A stretch of 64,000 nt of DNA from an uncultured Clostridia bacterium. GTDB lineage: Bacteria; Bacillota; Clostridia; TANB77; CAG-465. Every line of letters starts with the position of its first letter. The stretch's first letter is position 1. The DNA is taken from NCBI GenBank assembly GCA_944388585.1, contig CALXJI010000006.1:1-64000 (forward strand). Reading direction: 5' to 3'. The notes under the pieces are model-generated. The model worked only from the letters and a program-made list of their open reading frames with translations. It made no database searches and had not been told where the DNA came from. The translations under genes and the position numbers were made by a program. Below are positions 5,620-15,463 of this stretch, piece after piece.

Positions 5620-8600
5620 ATGGGTGAAGATAAAAAGTATAAATTTAAATGGAACAGAAAAGAAGGACTAAGGTATTTTTCAGATGATACAATCAATTTA
5701 GCACTATTAATAATTAAAGAGGGAAAGTTAGAAATAATTCCTGAGTATAAAGATGAAAAACAAGAAGAATTAAAAGATATAATCATAGAGTCAAATATAA
5801 ATTCATTATGCGATTATAAAACAACAACTAAAGAGTTATATGAAAAATTTAAAAATGGTGATTTAAAAGATATTATTACCTCTAGCCGAAGGAAAATGAT
5901 AACTAAAATTAATAGAGACTTTATGTGTGAAAATTGTAAGTATGAAAAGTGTCCAAAATTAGTTGCGGCTTATATAAGATATTTAAATGATAATAGTATG
6001 TTAGATGCTGCATTTAAAGATAGAAATGAATTTAGACAAAAAAACGAAGTTAATGATTATTTTGAATTTAATATTAAAGTAGAAAATGGATTAAAAAATG
6101 TTTCTAAAAAATATTATAACTTAGCTAAAAAATTAGTAGATAAAAATTGTGTTTATGTTAGAAATAGACTATCAGATAAAAATCTAGTTATTATTAACAC
6201 TAAATATAATTGTACAGATTTTAAACTACTTACTACTGAAATGCTTGATGGACAAGATAATGAAAAAAATAACAGTAGAAGTGAATATATTACTAGAAAT
6301 ACTACTTTAACTTTCAATCCTTGTAAAACGAATAAATGTGGTTTAGAAATGTGTCCTATAGAAATAGCAGGGTATATTTATTACTTAAGAAAATTAGGTA
6401 GAGAGGATATAATATATGAAGATAGAAAATATTATAGTGAAAACAAATTAGAGATTGAATTAAAAAATCAAGAGATAAGAGAAAAAAATGACAGAGAAAG
6501 AAGAGAAAGAATAGAATCATTAACTCAAGAATTTGATGATTACAAAATTCCTAATATTGAAAAATTAATAGATATAATACTAAATCCTAATCAACAAAAT
6601 TTACATTGTACTATAGAAGGAGAAGATATTATAGTAAAAGAGAAAATAGAAAACAAAATTATAGAGACTTTAAGCAAGGCTAATAAAATTATAGGAAATA
6701 AACCATATTATAGGATTTCTCTTCATAATTTTGCTGCAATGAATGCATATAAAGAAAATATTAAATCTGAGGAACTAGATATAAATGGTATAAAATATTA
6801 TACTCAAGGTGCAATAAACTATACAGAATTAAAAGAAAAAAGAGTTTATTTTTTGTTTAATATAAAAGAGTTTATTCAAGATTATAAAAATGCTATACAA
6901 AGTAGAAATAAATCTGTAGATATAGAAATAAAGCAATATAAACATGCGATAAATTTACTTACAAAGATGATGTATAAAAATTACATAGTATTAAATGGAA
7001 CAGAAAATGAAATAAATGAATTATTAGAAATCGATCCTAAATTGCAGTTTATTTATCAAAATTATAGATTTAAAATTCAAGATATTTCTTTAGAAGAAAT
7101 GTATAAATTGTTTATCAAATTATTAAAAAGTGAATTGATAGATGAATTAAGAAAATCAACAGATATATATAAAGAGCAGTTTATGGAATATGTATCTTTA
7201 AATTCTAATTTTGTACCGTTTTCAAATAGAGAGTTTGCAAGTTATATTGCTATGTATTGTAATACAAAGGGAAAAGTTGAATTCCCCGAAAATATATACA
7301 AGAAAGAAACAGTAGAAGAGTCTTTAAAAAATATCATAGGACTTGAAAGTGTAAAAGATAAGATTAAGAGTTTTGAAAAATATATGTTATTTCAAATAAA
7401 ATCAAAAGCTAAAGGTCTTAAACTTGCTGCTACTAATATGCATATGATATTTACAGGAAATCCAGGAACTGGTAAAACAACAATAGCAAGAATAATGGCT
7501 AAAATGCTTTTTGATTTAGGATTAATTAAGGAAAATAAATTAATAGAAGTTGAAAGAAAAGATTTAGTAGGAGAGTATGTTGGGCAAACAGCACCTAAAA
7601 CATCAGAAGTTATAAGAAAAGCTATGGGTGGAGTTTTATTTATAGATGAGGCATATACTTTAGCATCAGGAGGTAAAAATGACTTTTCTTCTGAAGCTAT
7701 AGCTACATTAATTAAAGCAATGGAAGATAATAAAGATCAATTGGTAGTTATTTTTGCAGGATATAAAAATGAGATGCAGGAATTTTTAAGAATGAATGCA
7801 GGTATTTCTTCAAGAATTGGTTATACTTTTGATTTTCCAGATTATACACCAGATGAATTAGTAAAGATATATAATTTAAAAATGCATAAAATGGGATTTA
7901 AAATAGATGAAGAAATAAATAATCAACTACTAAAAATCTGTAAATATTTTTCTAATAAGAAAAACTTTGGAAATGGTAGATTTGTAGATAAAATGTCACA
8001 AGAAACCATAATAAAGCACTCACAAAGAGAAAATTGCGATGAACTTTTAATAACTTTAGAAGATTTACCTACAATAGAAGAGCTAAATAATGTAAAAAAA
8101 TCAGATAATGCTGATGCAGATAAAATGTTAAATGAGCTTATTGGATTAGCAGATTTAAAAGAAAAAATAAAAGAATTTAAAGCATATATAACATTTTTAA
8201 ATAAGATAAAAAATACAAATATAAATATTCCTTCTAAGAATATGCATATGATATTTACAGGAAATCCAGGAACTGGTAAAACAACAGTTGCAAGAATAAT
8301 TGCTCAAATGCTTTTCGATCTTGGAATTATTCACGAAAATAAAGTTATGGAAGTTGAAAAGAAAGATTTGATTGCTCCATATGTTGGGCAAACTCCTATA
8401 AAGACTTCTAATGTAATTGAATCAGCAATGGGAGGTGTATTATTTATAGATGAAGCATACACTTTGGCTGATAGTACAGATAGAGGTGGATATGGCAAAG
8501 AGGCAATAGCTACATTAATTAAAGCAATGGAAGACAATAAAGATGATTTGATAGTTATATTTGCTGGATACAAAAAAGAAATGGGTGAATTTTTAGACAT

Positions 8601-9462
8601 GAATCCTGGAATTACTTCAAGAATAGGATATATATTTGATTTTAAAGACTATTCAGATAAGGAATTAATGGAGATATTTGAATTAAAAGTATCAAAAGCA
8701 AACTTAATATTAGAAAATGAGGCTAAGGCTGAAGTTATGAAAATTATGAAATACTTTGAAAATGTAGAAAATATTGGTAATGGTAGATTTGTTGATAGAG
8801 TTTTACAAGAGACTTTTTTAAAGCATGCAAAGAATTGTTCAGATAATTTAGAAATAATAAAAAAAGAAGATATACCAACAATAAAAGAAATAACAAAATT
8901 ACTTTTAAATGGAGAAAACATGATTGATATTGATAATATAAGTAAAGATGATTTATATAGAACAGCAGCTCATGAGGTTGGACATGCAGTAGTAAGACTA
9001 CTTTTAACTAAAAAAGCGGGAATAAAGAAAATAACTATAAATGCAGAAGGAACAGGAACATTAGGATATGTTCAATATAGCATAGCTTCTGAGGGATATA
9101 CTGAATCTAAAGAAGAGTTAAGAAATAAAATTAAAATTTCATTAGCAGGTATGTGTGCTGAAAAAGTGTTTTTTGGATCATATGAAAATGGTAATAGTTC
9201 AGATTTAAAAAAGGCTACAAGAATTGCTGAATATATGATAAGATATTATGGCATGTCAGATCTAGGTTTTGCAGTTATTAATAATATGACATCAGAAGTA
9301 TCAAAATTAGTATATATAGAAGAAAATAAAATATTACAGGAATGTTTTGAAGAAACTATAAAATTGATTGAAGAAAATAAAGAAAAAATGGTTAATGTTG
9401 TAGATTATTTAATGGAAAAAACAGAAATAAATGAAGAAGAACTCATTGCAAACTTTAAATAA
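5620..9462 (+). CDS. Twin SpoVK/CbxX-type AAA ATPase fused to FtsH-type M41 peptidase
   Basis: 1280 aa. The N-terminal 300 residues carry two related three-cysteine units, C103-x2-C106-x4-C111-P and C235-x4-C240-x4-C245-P, each followed by an A-x-YI-x-YL stretch, suggesting duplicated metal-binding domains. Two CbxX/CfqX (SpoVK-like) AAA domains follow, with Walker A GNPGTGKTT near 613 and 880 and Walker B GGVLFIDEAYTLA near 670 and 940. The C-terminus is an M41 zinc metallopeptidase: HEVGH at 1118-1122 and the third ligand Asp in NSSDLKKATRIAEYM near 1195. No membrane segment is visible, unlike FtsH, so a soluble ATP-driven protease is inferred. The start follows AGGAGGAAAAA. It lies downstream of the radical SAM pair but behind a terminator, so functional linkage is a guess. 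Confidence 0.85.
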   Translation: MGEDKKYKFKWNRKEGLRYFSDDTINLALLIIKEGKLEIIPEYKDEKQEELKDIIIESNINSLCDYKTTTKELYEKFKNGDLKDIITSSRRKMITKINRDFMCENCKYEKCPKLVAAYIRYLNDNSMLDAAFKDRNEFRQKNEVNDYFEFNIKVENGLKNVSKKYYNLAKKLVDKNCVYVRNRLSDKNLVIINTKYNCTDFKLLTTEMLDGQDNEKNNSRSEYITRNTTLTFNPCKTNKCGLEMCPIEIAGYIYYLRKLGREDIIYEDRKYYSENKLEIELKNQEIREKNDRERRERIESLTQEFDDYKIPNIEKLIDIILNPNQQNLHCTIEGEDIIVKEKIENKIIETLSKANKIIGNKPYYRISLHNFAAMNAYKENIKSEELDINGIKYYTQGAINYTELKEKRVYFLFNIKEFIQDYKNAIQSRNKSVDIEIKQYKHAINLLTKMMYKNYIVLNGTENEINELLEIDPKLQFIYQNYRFKIQDISLEEMYKLFIKLLKSELIDELRKSTDIYKEQFMEYVSLNSNFVPFSNREFASYIAMYCNTKGKVEFPENIYKKETVEESLKNIIGLESVKDKIKSFEKYMLFQIKSKAKGLKLAATNMHMIFTGNPGTGKTTIARIMAKMLFDLGLIKENKLIEVERKDLVGEYVGQTAPKTSEVIRKAMGGVLFIDEAYTLASGGKNDFSSEAIATLIKAMEDNKDQLVVIFAGYKNEMQEFLRMNAGISSRIGYTFDFPDYTPDELVKIYNLKMHKMGFKIDEEINNQLLKICKYFSNKKNFGNGRFVDKMSQETIIKHSQRENCDELLITLEDLPTIEELNNVKKSDNADADKMLNELIGLADLKEKIKEFKAYITFLNKIKNTNINIPSKNMHMIFTGNPGTGKTTVARIIAQMLFDLGIIHENKVMEVEKKDLIAPYVGQTPIKTSNVIESAMGGVLFIDEAYTLADSTDRGGYGKEAIATLIKAMEDNKDDLIVIFAGYKKEMGEFLDMNPGITSRIGYIFDFKDYSDKELMEIFELKVSKANLILENEAKAEVMKIMKYFENVENIGNGRFVDRVLQETFLKHAKNCSDNLEIIKKEDIPTIKEITKLLLNGENMIDIDNISKDDLYRTAAHEVGHAVVRLLLTKKAGIKKITINAEGTGTLGYVQYSIASEGYTESKEELRNKIKISLAGMCAEKVFFGSYENGNSSDLKKATRIAEYMIRYYGMSDLGFAVINNMTSEVSKLVYIEENKILQECFEETIKLIEENKEKMVNVVDYLMEKTEINEEELIANFK

Positions 9463-9472
9463 GTTTAATTTT

Positions 9473-9537
9473 TAATAAGAGATTTAATAACATAACTGGG
9501 ATTTAATGTAAATAGTGTTATTAAGTCTCTTATTTTT
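9473..9537 (+). terminator. Terminator of the AAA-peptidase gene
   Basis: AATAAGAGATTTAATAACA pairs with TGTTATTAAGTCTCTTATT (one G-U pair) around a 23-base loop, followed by TTTTAG. Confidence 0.75.
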
Positions 9538-9605
9538 AGTATTTACTATATTTTTATAAAAAAGAATATTATATAATATTTAATCACATATTTTTAAATA
9601 AGTAT

Positions 9606-9634
9606 TTGACATAAAAAAAAAACTATGATAAAAT
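9606..9634 (+). promoter_or_regulatory. Consensus sigma-A promoter of the frameshifted gene
   Basis: TTGACA, a 17-bp gap and TAAAAT with an upstream TG, 56 bp before the ATG at 9690. Confidence 0.8.
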
Positions 9635-9689
9635 TTATGCACATTATGTTTTTTAATCCTAAAGAAAATTTAATAATAAGGAGGTTCAT

Positions 9690-10281
9690 ATGGAAAAGAA
9701 AGAACAAACAAAAAAAGTAATCGATTATTTTATCGATTTTAGGTGGGATATTGTTAGAATTAACAATGTACATAGTCGGGAGCTCAGATGATGAGAAAGC
9801 GAAGGCAATAAATTATCTATTAAATAATGTATTTTTTAATAAGATGATTCCAGGAAATTTTCAATATAGTATAGGGACAAAATATAGAAGAATGACTCCA
9901 ATTAGCTGGAATAATGAGAGTAAAATTAGGTATTTTTATAAATTTAGACCAATATTTCATGGAGATCAAGAATGGAAGCTGGCATCATATAATGTTAAAC
10001 ATTCCATGCTAGCAAGTGTTGTACTTGATTATAATCCAGTGGAGAATGAAAATGAAATTATTACTAATTTAAGGGAAAATTACAATAAAATAATTCAATT
10101 TTCAAAAGATGTGTCTAAGAAATATATTACACTAAAAAATATCAACATAATATATCAAGGCATATATAAAGAGATGTTAAAGCATATACTTATTTCAGAT
10201 AAAAATTTACCTTCAAATATAGATGTATCATCTATAGTAAAAATATCAGATGATTTAACGTATAAAATATGTAAAAAATAA
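9690..10281 (+). pseudogene. Gene split by a frameshift, unknown function
   Basis: A strong ribosome binding site (AAGGAGG) and an ATG at 9690 open a 33-codon frame (MEKKEQTKKVIDYFIDF...) that stops at 9791. A 176-codon frame starting around 9742 is shifted by +1 and continues to 10281 without a good start or ribosome binding site. Joining them at the codon TTT (9738-9740) by skipping A9741 gives IDF-GGILLELTMYIVGSS and a protein of about 196 aa. The downstream part is a soluble alpha/beta-looking protein that I do not recognise. It has its own consensus promoter and terminator, so it is a single-gene unit. It could be a decayed gene, a sequencing error or a programmed +1 shift at TTT AGG. 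Confidence 0.6.
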
Positions 10282-10295
10282 TATAATTAGATTTT

Positions 10296-10330
10296 AAAGT
10301 GTTACAATTGGTGTAACACTTTATTTTTTA
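10296..10330 (+). terminator. Terminator of the frameshifted gene
   Basis: AAAGTGTTACA and TGTAACACTTT form an 11-bp stem with a five-base loop, followed by ATTTTTT. Confidence 0.85.
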
Positions 10331-10426
10331 CAATATTTATAATCATGTTTAAAACTATAATTTGTAAAATAAATTTATAGATTTTTTTTATAATGTGGGA
10401 TAAAATAATTAATAGGAGGCGTTAAT

Positions 10427-11797
10427 ATGAAAAAGAAAATAATTGTTATTTTAATTATAATTTTAATTATTTTAGTTGTAATTTTTGTATATACAAGATT
10501 TTTAAATATGCAGATAGATAATGAAGAAGAAGTTACTTTAAATTCAATAAATGGTACAGTCTATAATATATCTGATAGTGAAATAACAATAAAAGATACA
10601 AATAATGTAGAATTTACTTTTAATACAGAAGATATAAATTTAGATAATGTTTTTTTAGGAGATACTATATCTATTGATTATGAGGGAGAATTATTAGCTG
10701 AAATTGAACAAATAGCTTTAGTACATAATATTAAAGTAATAAATAATGAAAATAGAGTACCGGTTGAATGGAATGATAAAGGCTTATTTAGTAAATATTA
10801 TGTAGATGTATATAAAAAATTAAAAGAGATGTCTGGAGATGAAAAAATAGGGCAATTACTTTTAGTCAGAGTTCCAGAAACAAATCAAATAGAAGATATT
10901 GCTAAATATAATTTGGGTGGATATATACTTTTTGGTCGTGATACTCAAAATGAAACAAAAGAATCATTATCAGCTAAAATTCAAAGTTATCAAGATAGTT
11001 CTAAAATTCCTATGATAATAGCTGTAGATGAGGAAGGAGGAACAGTAGTTAGAATTAGTAATAATCCTAATTTACGTAGTGAGAGATTTCCTTCACCGCA
11101 ACAATTATATCAAAGTGGTGGATATGATAAAATAGAATCGACAACGTTGGAGATGAATGAATTATTATCTAGTTTAGGAATTAATGTTAATTTAGCTCCA
11201 GTAGCTGATGTATCAACTGATCCTTCTGATTTTATATATGATCGTTCTTTTGGAAGAGATGCAAGTGAAACATCTACTTTTATACAAACAGTTATTAAAG
11301 CAAGTAAGCAAAGTAGTGTATCTTATGTATTAAAACATTTTCCTGGATATGGTAATAATAAAGATACGCATACCGGAATATCTATAGATGAAAGATCATT
11401 AGAGCAATTTGAAAGTGTAGATTTTTTGCCGTTTAAGACTGGAATAGAAGAAGGTGCAGAAGCTATATTAGTTTCACATAATATTATTAGTCAAGTGGAA
11501 GAAAATACACCAGCATCATTATCTTTGAATATACATAATATTTTAAGAGATGATTTAAAATTTACAGGAGTTATCATGACAGATGATTTGGATATGGGAG
11601 CAATAAAGTATTATGTTGATGAATCTCCAGCAGTTAAAGCAATACTTGCTGGAAATGATATGTTAATTACAACAGATTATGAACAAGCATATAATGATAT
11701 TAAAAATGCAATAAACGAAGGAACTATTACACAAGAAAATATAGATCATAGTGTTTTTAGAATAATAGCATGGAAATATTATAAAGGATTACTATAA
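10427..11797 (+). CDS. Lipidless membrane-anchored GH3 family beta-N-acetylhexosaminidase-like enzyme
   Basis: 456 aa. Residues 4-25 are a single membrane anchor, followed by about 85 residues of a small beta domain, then a single-domain GH3 barrel. Family landmarks are GGYILFGRDTQ, VDEEGGTVVRI, the KHFPGYG...DTHTG loop near residue 303 with the His typical of NagZ-type acid/base chemistry, and the nucleophile region TDDLDMGAI near 385. NagZ-like enzymes release N-acetylglucosamine from peptidoglycan fragments; placement outside the membrane fits Gram-positive cell-wall turnover. The start follows AGGAGGCGTTAAT. It is monocistronic with a terminator at 11809. The exact substrate cannot be read from the sequence. 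Confidence 0.85.
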   Translation: MKKKIIVILIIILIILVVIFVYTRFLNMQIDNEEEVTLNSINGTVYNISDSEITIKDTNNVEFTFNTEDINLDNVFLGDTISIDYEGELLAEIEQIALVHNIKVINNENRVPVEWNDKGLFSKYYVDVYKKLKEMSGDEKIGQLLLVRVPETNQIEDIAKYNLGGYILFGRDTQNETKESLSAKIQSYQDSSKIPMIIAVDEEGGTVVRISNNPNLRSERFPSPQQLYQSGGYDKIESTTLEMNELLSSLGINVNLAPVADVSTDPSDFIYDRSFGRDASETSTFIQTVIKASKQSSVSYVLKHFPGYGNNKDTHTGISIDERSLEQFESVDFLPFKTGIEEGAEAILVSHNIISQVEENTPASLSLNIHNILRDDLKFTGVIMTDDLDMGAIKYYVDESPAVKAILAGNDMLITTDYEQAYNDIKNAINEGTITQENIDHSVFRIIAWKYYKGLL

Positions 11798-11808
11798 ATA
11801 TAAATGTA

Positions 11809-11853
11809 AATACAATATTAGTTTTAATTATTAAAATTAATATTGTATTTTTA
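11809..11853 (+). terminator. Terminator of the GH3 gene
   Basis: A perfect 18-bp stem beginning ATACAATATTAG, with a three-base loop, followed by TTTTT. Confidence 0.85.
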
Positions 11854-11929
11854 AAATGAAAAATATGTATTATACATGTTGAAAAAAATTTGAATTTTTG
11901 TTATTCTATTCATATAAGGAGAATGTTTT

Positions 11930-12058
11930 ATGGAAGAAAAAAATAATCAAGAAAAAAGAGAAGAGTTTTTGAAAAATTTAGAATCTAAAGTTGTAAATAA
12001 AGAGTTATCATTACAGCATTATAACGAAATATTTAGAAAAAATAAAGAGGAGATATAA
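11930..12058 (+). CDS. 42-aa charged protein, unknown
   Basis: MEEKNNQEKREEFLKNLESK... is a short, charged, helical protein. The ATG follows ATAAGGAG with eight-base spacing, and its stop codon ends two bases before the next start codon at 12060, which supports it as a real gene translated together with its neighbour. I do not recognise a family. It may be a small partner of the coiled-coil protein downstream. Confidence 0.6.
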   Translation: MEEKNNQEKREEFLKNLESKVVNKELSLQHYNEIFRKNKEEI

Positions 12059-12059
12059 T

Positions 12060-12788
12060 ATGGAAGAAGAACTAGATAAAGAATTAAAGAGAAGAAATAT
12101 TCAATCTGATGTAAGAGACGAAATTGCAAGATATTTATCAATAATTGAAATGAACAATGTAATACATGTTGATGATGAAGATATTGACAATGTAATAAAA
12201 GATCTAGAAGAAAATATAGAACAGCTTATACAAGAAAACAAATATAATTATAATCAAAAAAAAGCAATATTATCTCAAATTATAGAAGATGCAAAATCAG
12301 AATTAAAAAGAAAAGATAATGAATTTAGAGAAGAAGAATTTGAAGATAAAAAGGTAAGTATAATTCAAGAATTTAAAAGAGAAACAGATATATTATATGA
12401 AGATCCTAATGAAGATGAAATAAATCAATATAGAAATAATACTAAAGAAATAACTAGTAATATTTTTGAAGAATCATCTAAAAAATCTATACAAAAAAAT
12501 TCTCAAAACAATGCAGATGTATTACTAAAGTTAGAGAGTTATGTAATAAAACAATTACAATTAGATGATTTATCTGAAGTTGAAGTAAGAGGAAAAATAG
12601 GTATGACAGAGCAAAGACTAAATGATTGTTATGAAAGTAGATCAGATGAAATGAATACACGATTGCATGATGCAGTGGATAAAGTAATAGATTATGTTGA
12701 AGAGCAATGTCAAAAGGATTTTGAATTTGGTAAATATAGTAAAGAAAATCAAGAAATACGTAAAAGTTTAGAAGAAGCATTTAAATAG
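12060..12788 (+). CDS. Coiled-coil protein of unknown function
   Basis: 242 aa, very rich in Glu, Lys, Asp and Asn, with long predicted helices (residues 1-20, 45-115 and 150-240) and no membrane segment or cysteine-rich motif; the only Cys residues are in the C-terminal helices. No family recognised. The start lies two bases after the stop of the 42-aa gene and uses AAAGAGGAGAT as ribosome binding site. Structural or scaffold roles are possible, but nothing in the sequence decides it. Confidence 0.7.
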   Translation: MEEELDKELKRRNIQSDVRDEIARYLSIIEMNNVIHVDDEDIDNVIKDLEENIEQLIQENKYNYNQKKAILSQIIEDAKSELKRKDNEFREEEFEDKKVSIIQEFKRETDILYEDPNEDEINQYRNNTKEITSNIFEESSKKSIQKNSQNNADVLLKLESYVIKQLQLDDLSEVEVRGKIGMTEQRLNDCYESRSDEMNTRLHDAVDKVIDYVEEQCQKDFEFGKYSKENQEIRKSLEEAFK

Positions 12789-12858
12789 TATATAAAATAC
12801 TTTTATTTATATAATATAAAATGTGATATAATAGATTTTAGAAAGGTGGTAATTTAAT

Positions 12859-13185
12859 ATGAAAGAAGAATTAAAAAATGTATTATTAATGGGACTTGGA
12901 GCTATATCATTAACTGGTGAAAAAGCTATGGAATTAAAAAAGGAATTATTAGAAAAAGGAGAAAATTTATATAAAGAGGGAATGATCAAAAATGAGGAAT
13001 TAAAAAGGGATTTAAAAGAGAAAATAAAAGAAAATGTTACTGTTGAAGTTGCTCCAACAACAAAAGAAGAATTAGTAGATATAATAAATAATATGAGTGA
13101 AGAAGACAAAAAAGAATTAAAAGAAATGTTAAAAAAATCAGATAAAAAGGAAGAAAAGAAAATAGAAACTAAAGATAAAGAATAA
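12859..13185 (+). CDS. Phasin-like helical protein upstream of UbiB-family gene
   Basis: 108 aa. An N-terminal segment LLMGLGAISLTGEKAMELKKELLEKG, then a basic helix and a short acidic-basic tail. The pattern resembles small phasin-related proteins that in many Bacillota precede an AarF/UbiB gene. The start follows AAAGGTGGT. A -10-like TGATATAAT lies about 30 bp upstream. The gap to the UbiB gene is 17 bp, so they form an operon. The function is unknown; association with membrane or lipid is suggested only by the family resemblance and partner. Confidence 0.65.
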   Translation: MKEELKNVLLMGLGAISLTGEKAMELKKELLEKGENLYKEGMIKNEELKRDLKEKIKENVTVEVAPTTKEELVDIINNMSEEDKKELKEMLKKSDKKEEKKIETKDKE

Positions 13186-13202
13186 TAAGTAAGGTTGATA
13201 TT

Positions 13203-14747
13203 ATGAAAGAAAAGGAAAGACTTAAGGAAATAATCACTATTTTAAAAGATAGTGATTTAATAAGAGGTATAACACCTGAAAAGTTATACAATACTCTTTC
13301 AAAACTTGGACCTACATTTATAAAAATTGGACAAATAATGTCTAGCAGATACGATATATTACCTAAAGAATATTGTGATGAGTTGTCAAAATTAAGATCT
13401 AATGTAAGTCCAATGAGTTTTTCAAAGATAAAAGAAATTTTAGAAGATGAATTTGGAAATATATATGAAATTTTTTCAGATATTGATGAAAAATCACTAG
13501 GTTCTGCATCAATAGCTCAAGTGCATAAAGCTACTCTTATAAATGGCGATAAAGTGGTTATAAAAGTTCAACGAGAAAATATTTACGAGACTATGTCTAT
13601 GGATATTAAACTAATAAAAAAAGCCATTAATATATTACATTTAAATAGTATTATTAAGGTTATGGATTTAACAGAAGCTATTGATGAGATGTTTAGTGTT
13701 GCAAAAGAAGAGATGAATTTTGAAATAGAAGCAAGTCATCTTGAAGAATTTGCAGAAAACAATAAAGATATTGTATATATAGGTGCTCCCAAAGTTTATA
13801 AAAATTTAGTTACTAAACGTGTTTTAGTAATGGAATATATAGAGGGAATTAAATTAGACGAAAAAGATAAATTATTATCATGTGGATATGATTTAGAAGA
13901 AATAGGATTAAAACTTGCAAATAACTATATTAAACAGGCAATTGATGATGGATTCTTTCATGCAGATCCTCATTTAGATAATATATTAATCCGTGATGGT
14001 AAAATCATTTATTTAGACCTTGGTATGATGGGAAGACTTAGTGCAAGAAATAAGTCTTTGCTTAAAAATTGCATGAAGGCAATTGTTAAAAATGATATTT
14101 ATGAGGTAGAAAGAACTCTTGTGTCTATGTCAGTATCAAATTACCAAATAGATCATACTAAGTTAAGGATAGATATAGAGCAGATTTTAGATAAAAATGC
14201 TACTACTAATATAAACGATATAAATACTATGGAATTTATAAATAGTATGTTTAATATGTTAAGAAAGCATAATTTAAAACTTGATAGAAATATTACAATG
14301 TTAATACGTGGAATAGGTGTAATAGAAGGAAGTTTAGAGTCTGTTAGTCCTAATATAAACTTATTTATGGTGTTATCTAATAAAATTAGAGAGGAAAGTA
14401 TAAATGAATTAATGTCAAAAGATACAATATCAAAAGCAGGAAGAGATATATTAAGTCTTGGAAATAGTTTACCCAAAATTCCTAACGAACTTCTTAATTT
14501 AATAACTGATATAAATAGAGGAGAAACAAAATTTGATATTGAAATGACTAATTCTGATAGACAGATAGATAAGCTTGAAAGTATGCTTCATCAAATAATA
14601 ATTGGTGTATTAGATGCGGCTTTGTTACTTGGTGCAAGTATGGTAGAAAGTGAGATATTAAGAAATATATATTTTATAGCAGCATTTATATTAAGTTTAT
14701 GGTTAATAATAAAAATGCTTGTGGATTATTTTCATAAAGGAATGTAA
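13203..14747 (+). CDS. AarF/UbiB (ABC1) family atypical kinase
   Basis: 514 aa. Family motifs are in order: TFIKIGQIMSSR near residue 40, the signature GSASIAQVHKA near 101, KVQREN with the ATP-site Lys, VMEYIEG, HADPHLDNIL near 259 and DLGMMG near 275. Two hydrophobic segments at the C-terminus anchor it to the membrane. UbiB/ADCK proteins are ATPases of the protein kinase fold that support coenzyme Q synthesis in other bacteria. This organism looks like a clostridial anaerobe without quinones, so here a lipid-related role is more likely. It forms an operon with the phasin-like gene and ends in a terminator. Confidence 0.9.
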   Translation: MKEKERLKEIITILKDSDLIRGITPEKLYNTLSKLGPTFIKIGQIMSSRYDILPKEYCDELSKLRSNVSPMSFSKIKEILEDEFGNIYEIFSDIDEKSLGSASIAQVHKATLINGDKVVIKVQRENIYETMSMDIKLIKKAINILHLNSIIKVMDLTEAIDEMFSVAKEEMNFEIEASHLEEFAENNKDIVYIGAPKVYKNLVTKRVLVMEYIEGIKLDEKDKLLSCGYDLEEIGLKLANNYIKQAIDDGFFHADPHLDNILIRDGKIIYLDLGMMGRLSARNKSLLKNCMKAIVKNDIYEVERTLVSMSVSNYQIDHTKLRIDIEQILDKNATTNINDINTMEFINSMFNMLRKHNLKLDRNITMLIRGIGVIEGSLESVSPNINLFMVLSNKIREESINELMSKDTISKAGRDILSLGNSLPKIPNELLNLITDINRGETKFDIEMTNSDRQIDKLESMLHQIIIGVLDAALLLGASMVESEILRNIYFIAAFILSLWLIIKMLVDYFHKGM

Positions 14748-14812
14748 AATCAATAGTTTTATTGTTTGAATTCTCAAAATTAAAACTATTGATTTTTATT
14801 TTTTTTAGATAT
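14748..14812 (+). terminator. Terminator of the UbiB operon
   Basis: AATCAATAGTTTTA pairs with TAAAACTATTGATT around an extended loop, followed by a long T-rich run. Confidence 0.7.
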
Positions 14813-14839
14813 AAAATATTTAACTATATGGAGGAAAAA

Positions 14840-15454
14840 ATGAGCAAAAAGAATGTTTTACTTATAGTAATGTCTATTATTTTATTTATAATATTGGCAG
14901 TTGCAATAAATGCAGATATATTATCTGGCTTTGAGTCATGGATATATTTTGAAAGTGTCGAACATATGTCAGATATACTTACAAATGTTTTAATTCTTAT
15001 TACTAATTTTGGAGGACCAATAGGTATATCTTTAATATGTTTTACAATATTTTTAATACCTAAATTAAGAAATAAATTGGGACTTCCAGTTAGTCTAGCA
15101 GTAAGTACGTCATTTGTATTAAACATTATATTAAAATTAATTTTTGCAAGAGAAAGACCAGATATATTAAGACTTGTTACAGAAAATTCATATAGCTTTC
15201 CATCAGGACATGCTATGGTTAATATGGCTTTATATACAGTACTTATTATTTATGCGTATAAATTTATTGAAAGCAAAAAAATAAAATATCCATTAATATT
15301 ATTGATGATATTGTTAGTAATTGTAATAGGATTTACTAGAATATATTTAGGTGTACATTATGCTGGAGATATAATTGGTGGATGGTTACTTGGATTTGCT
15401 ATAGGACTTAGTATATATATGTTAATGAAAAAAAGCAGTATTAATGATGATTGA
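14840..15454 (+). CDS. PAP2 family membrane phosphatase
   Basis: 204 aa with about five membrane segments. The three PAP2 motifs are present: K-L-I-F-A-R-E-R-P near residue 103, SFPSGHAM near 122 and TRIYLGVHYAGDIIGGW near 170, giving both catalytic histidines. Enzymes of this family dephosphorylate phosphatidic acid, diacylglycerol pyrophosphate or undecaprenyl pyrophosphate; which one cannot be told. The ATG at 14840 is chosen because GGAGG lies directly upstream; more distal in-frame codons overlap the previous terminator. Confidence 0.9.
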   Translation: MSKKNVLLIVMSIILFIILAVAINADILSGFESWIYFESVEHMSDILTNVLILITNFGGPIGISLICFTIFLIPKLRNKLGLPVSLAVSTSFVLNIILKLIFARERPDILRLVTENSYSFPSGHAMVNMALYTVLIIYAYKFIESKKIKYPLILLMILLVIVIGFTRIYLGVHYAGDIIGGWLLGFAIGLSIYMLMKKSSINDD

Positions 15455-15463
15455 TAAAAACTA

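Noticed and set aside
1..9500. cas genes or insertion-sequence transposases in the left region
   Set aside because: None of the proteins has RuvC/HNH, Cas1/Cas2 or transposase motifs.
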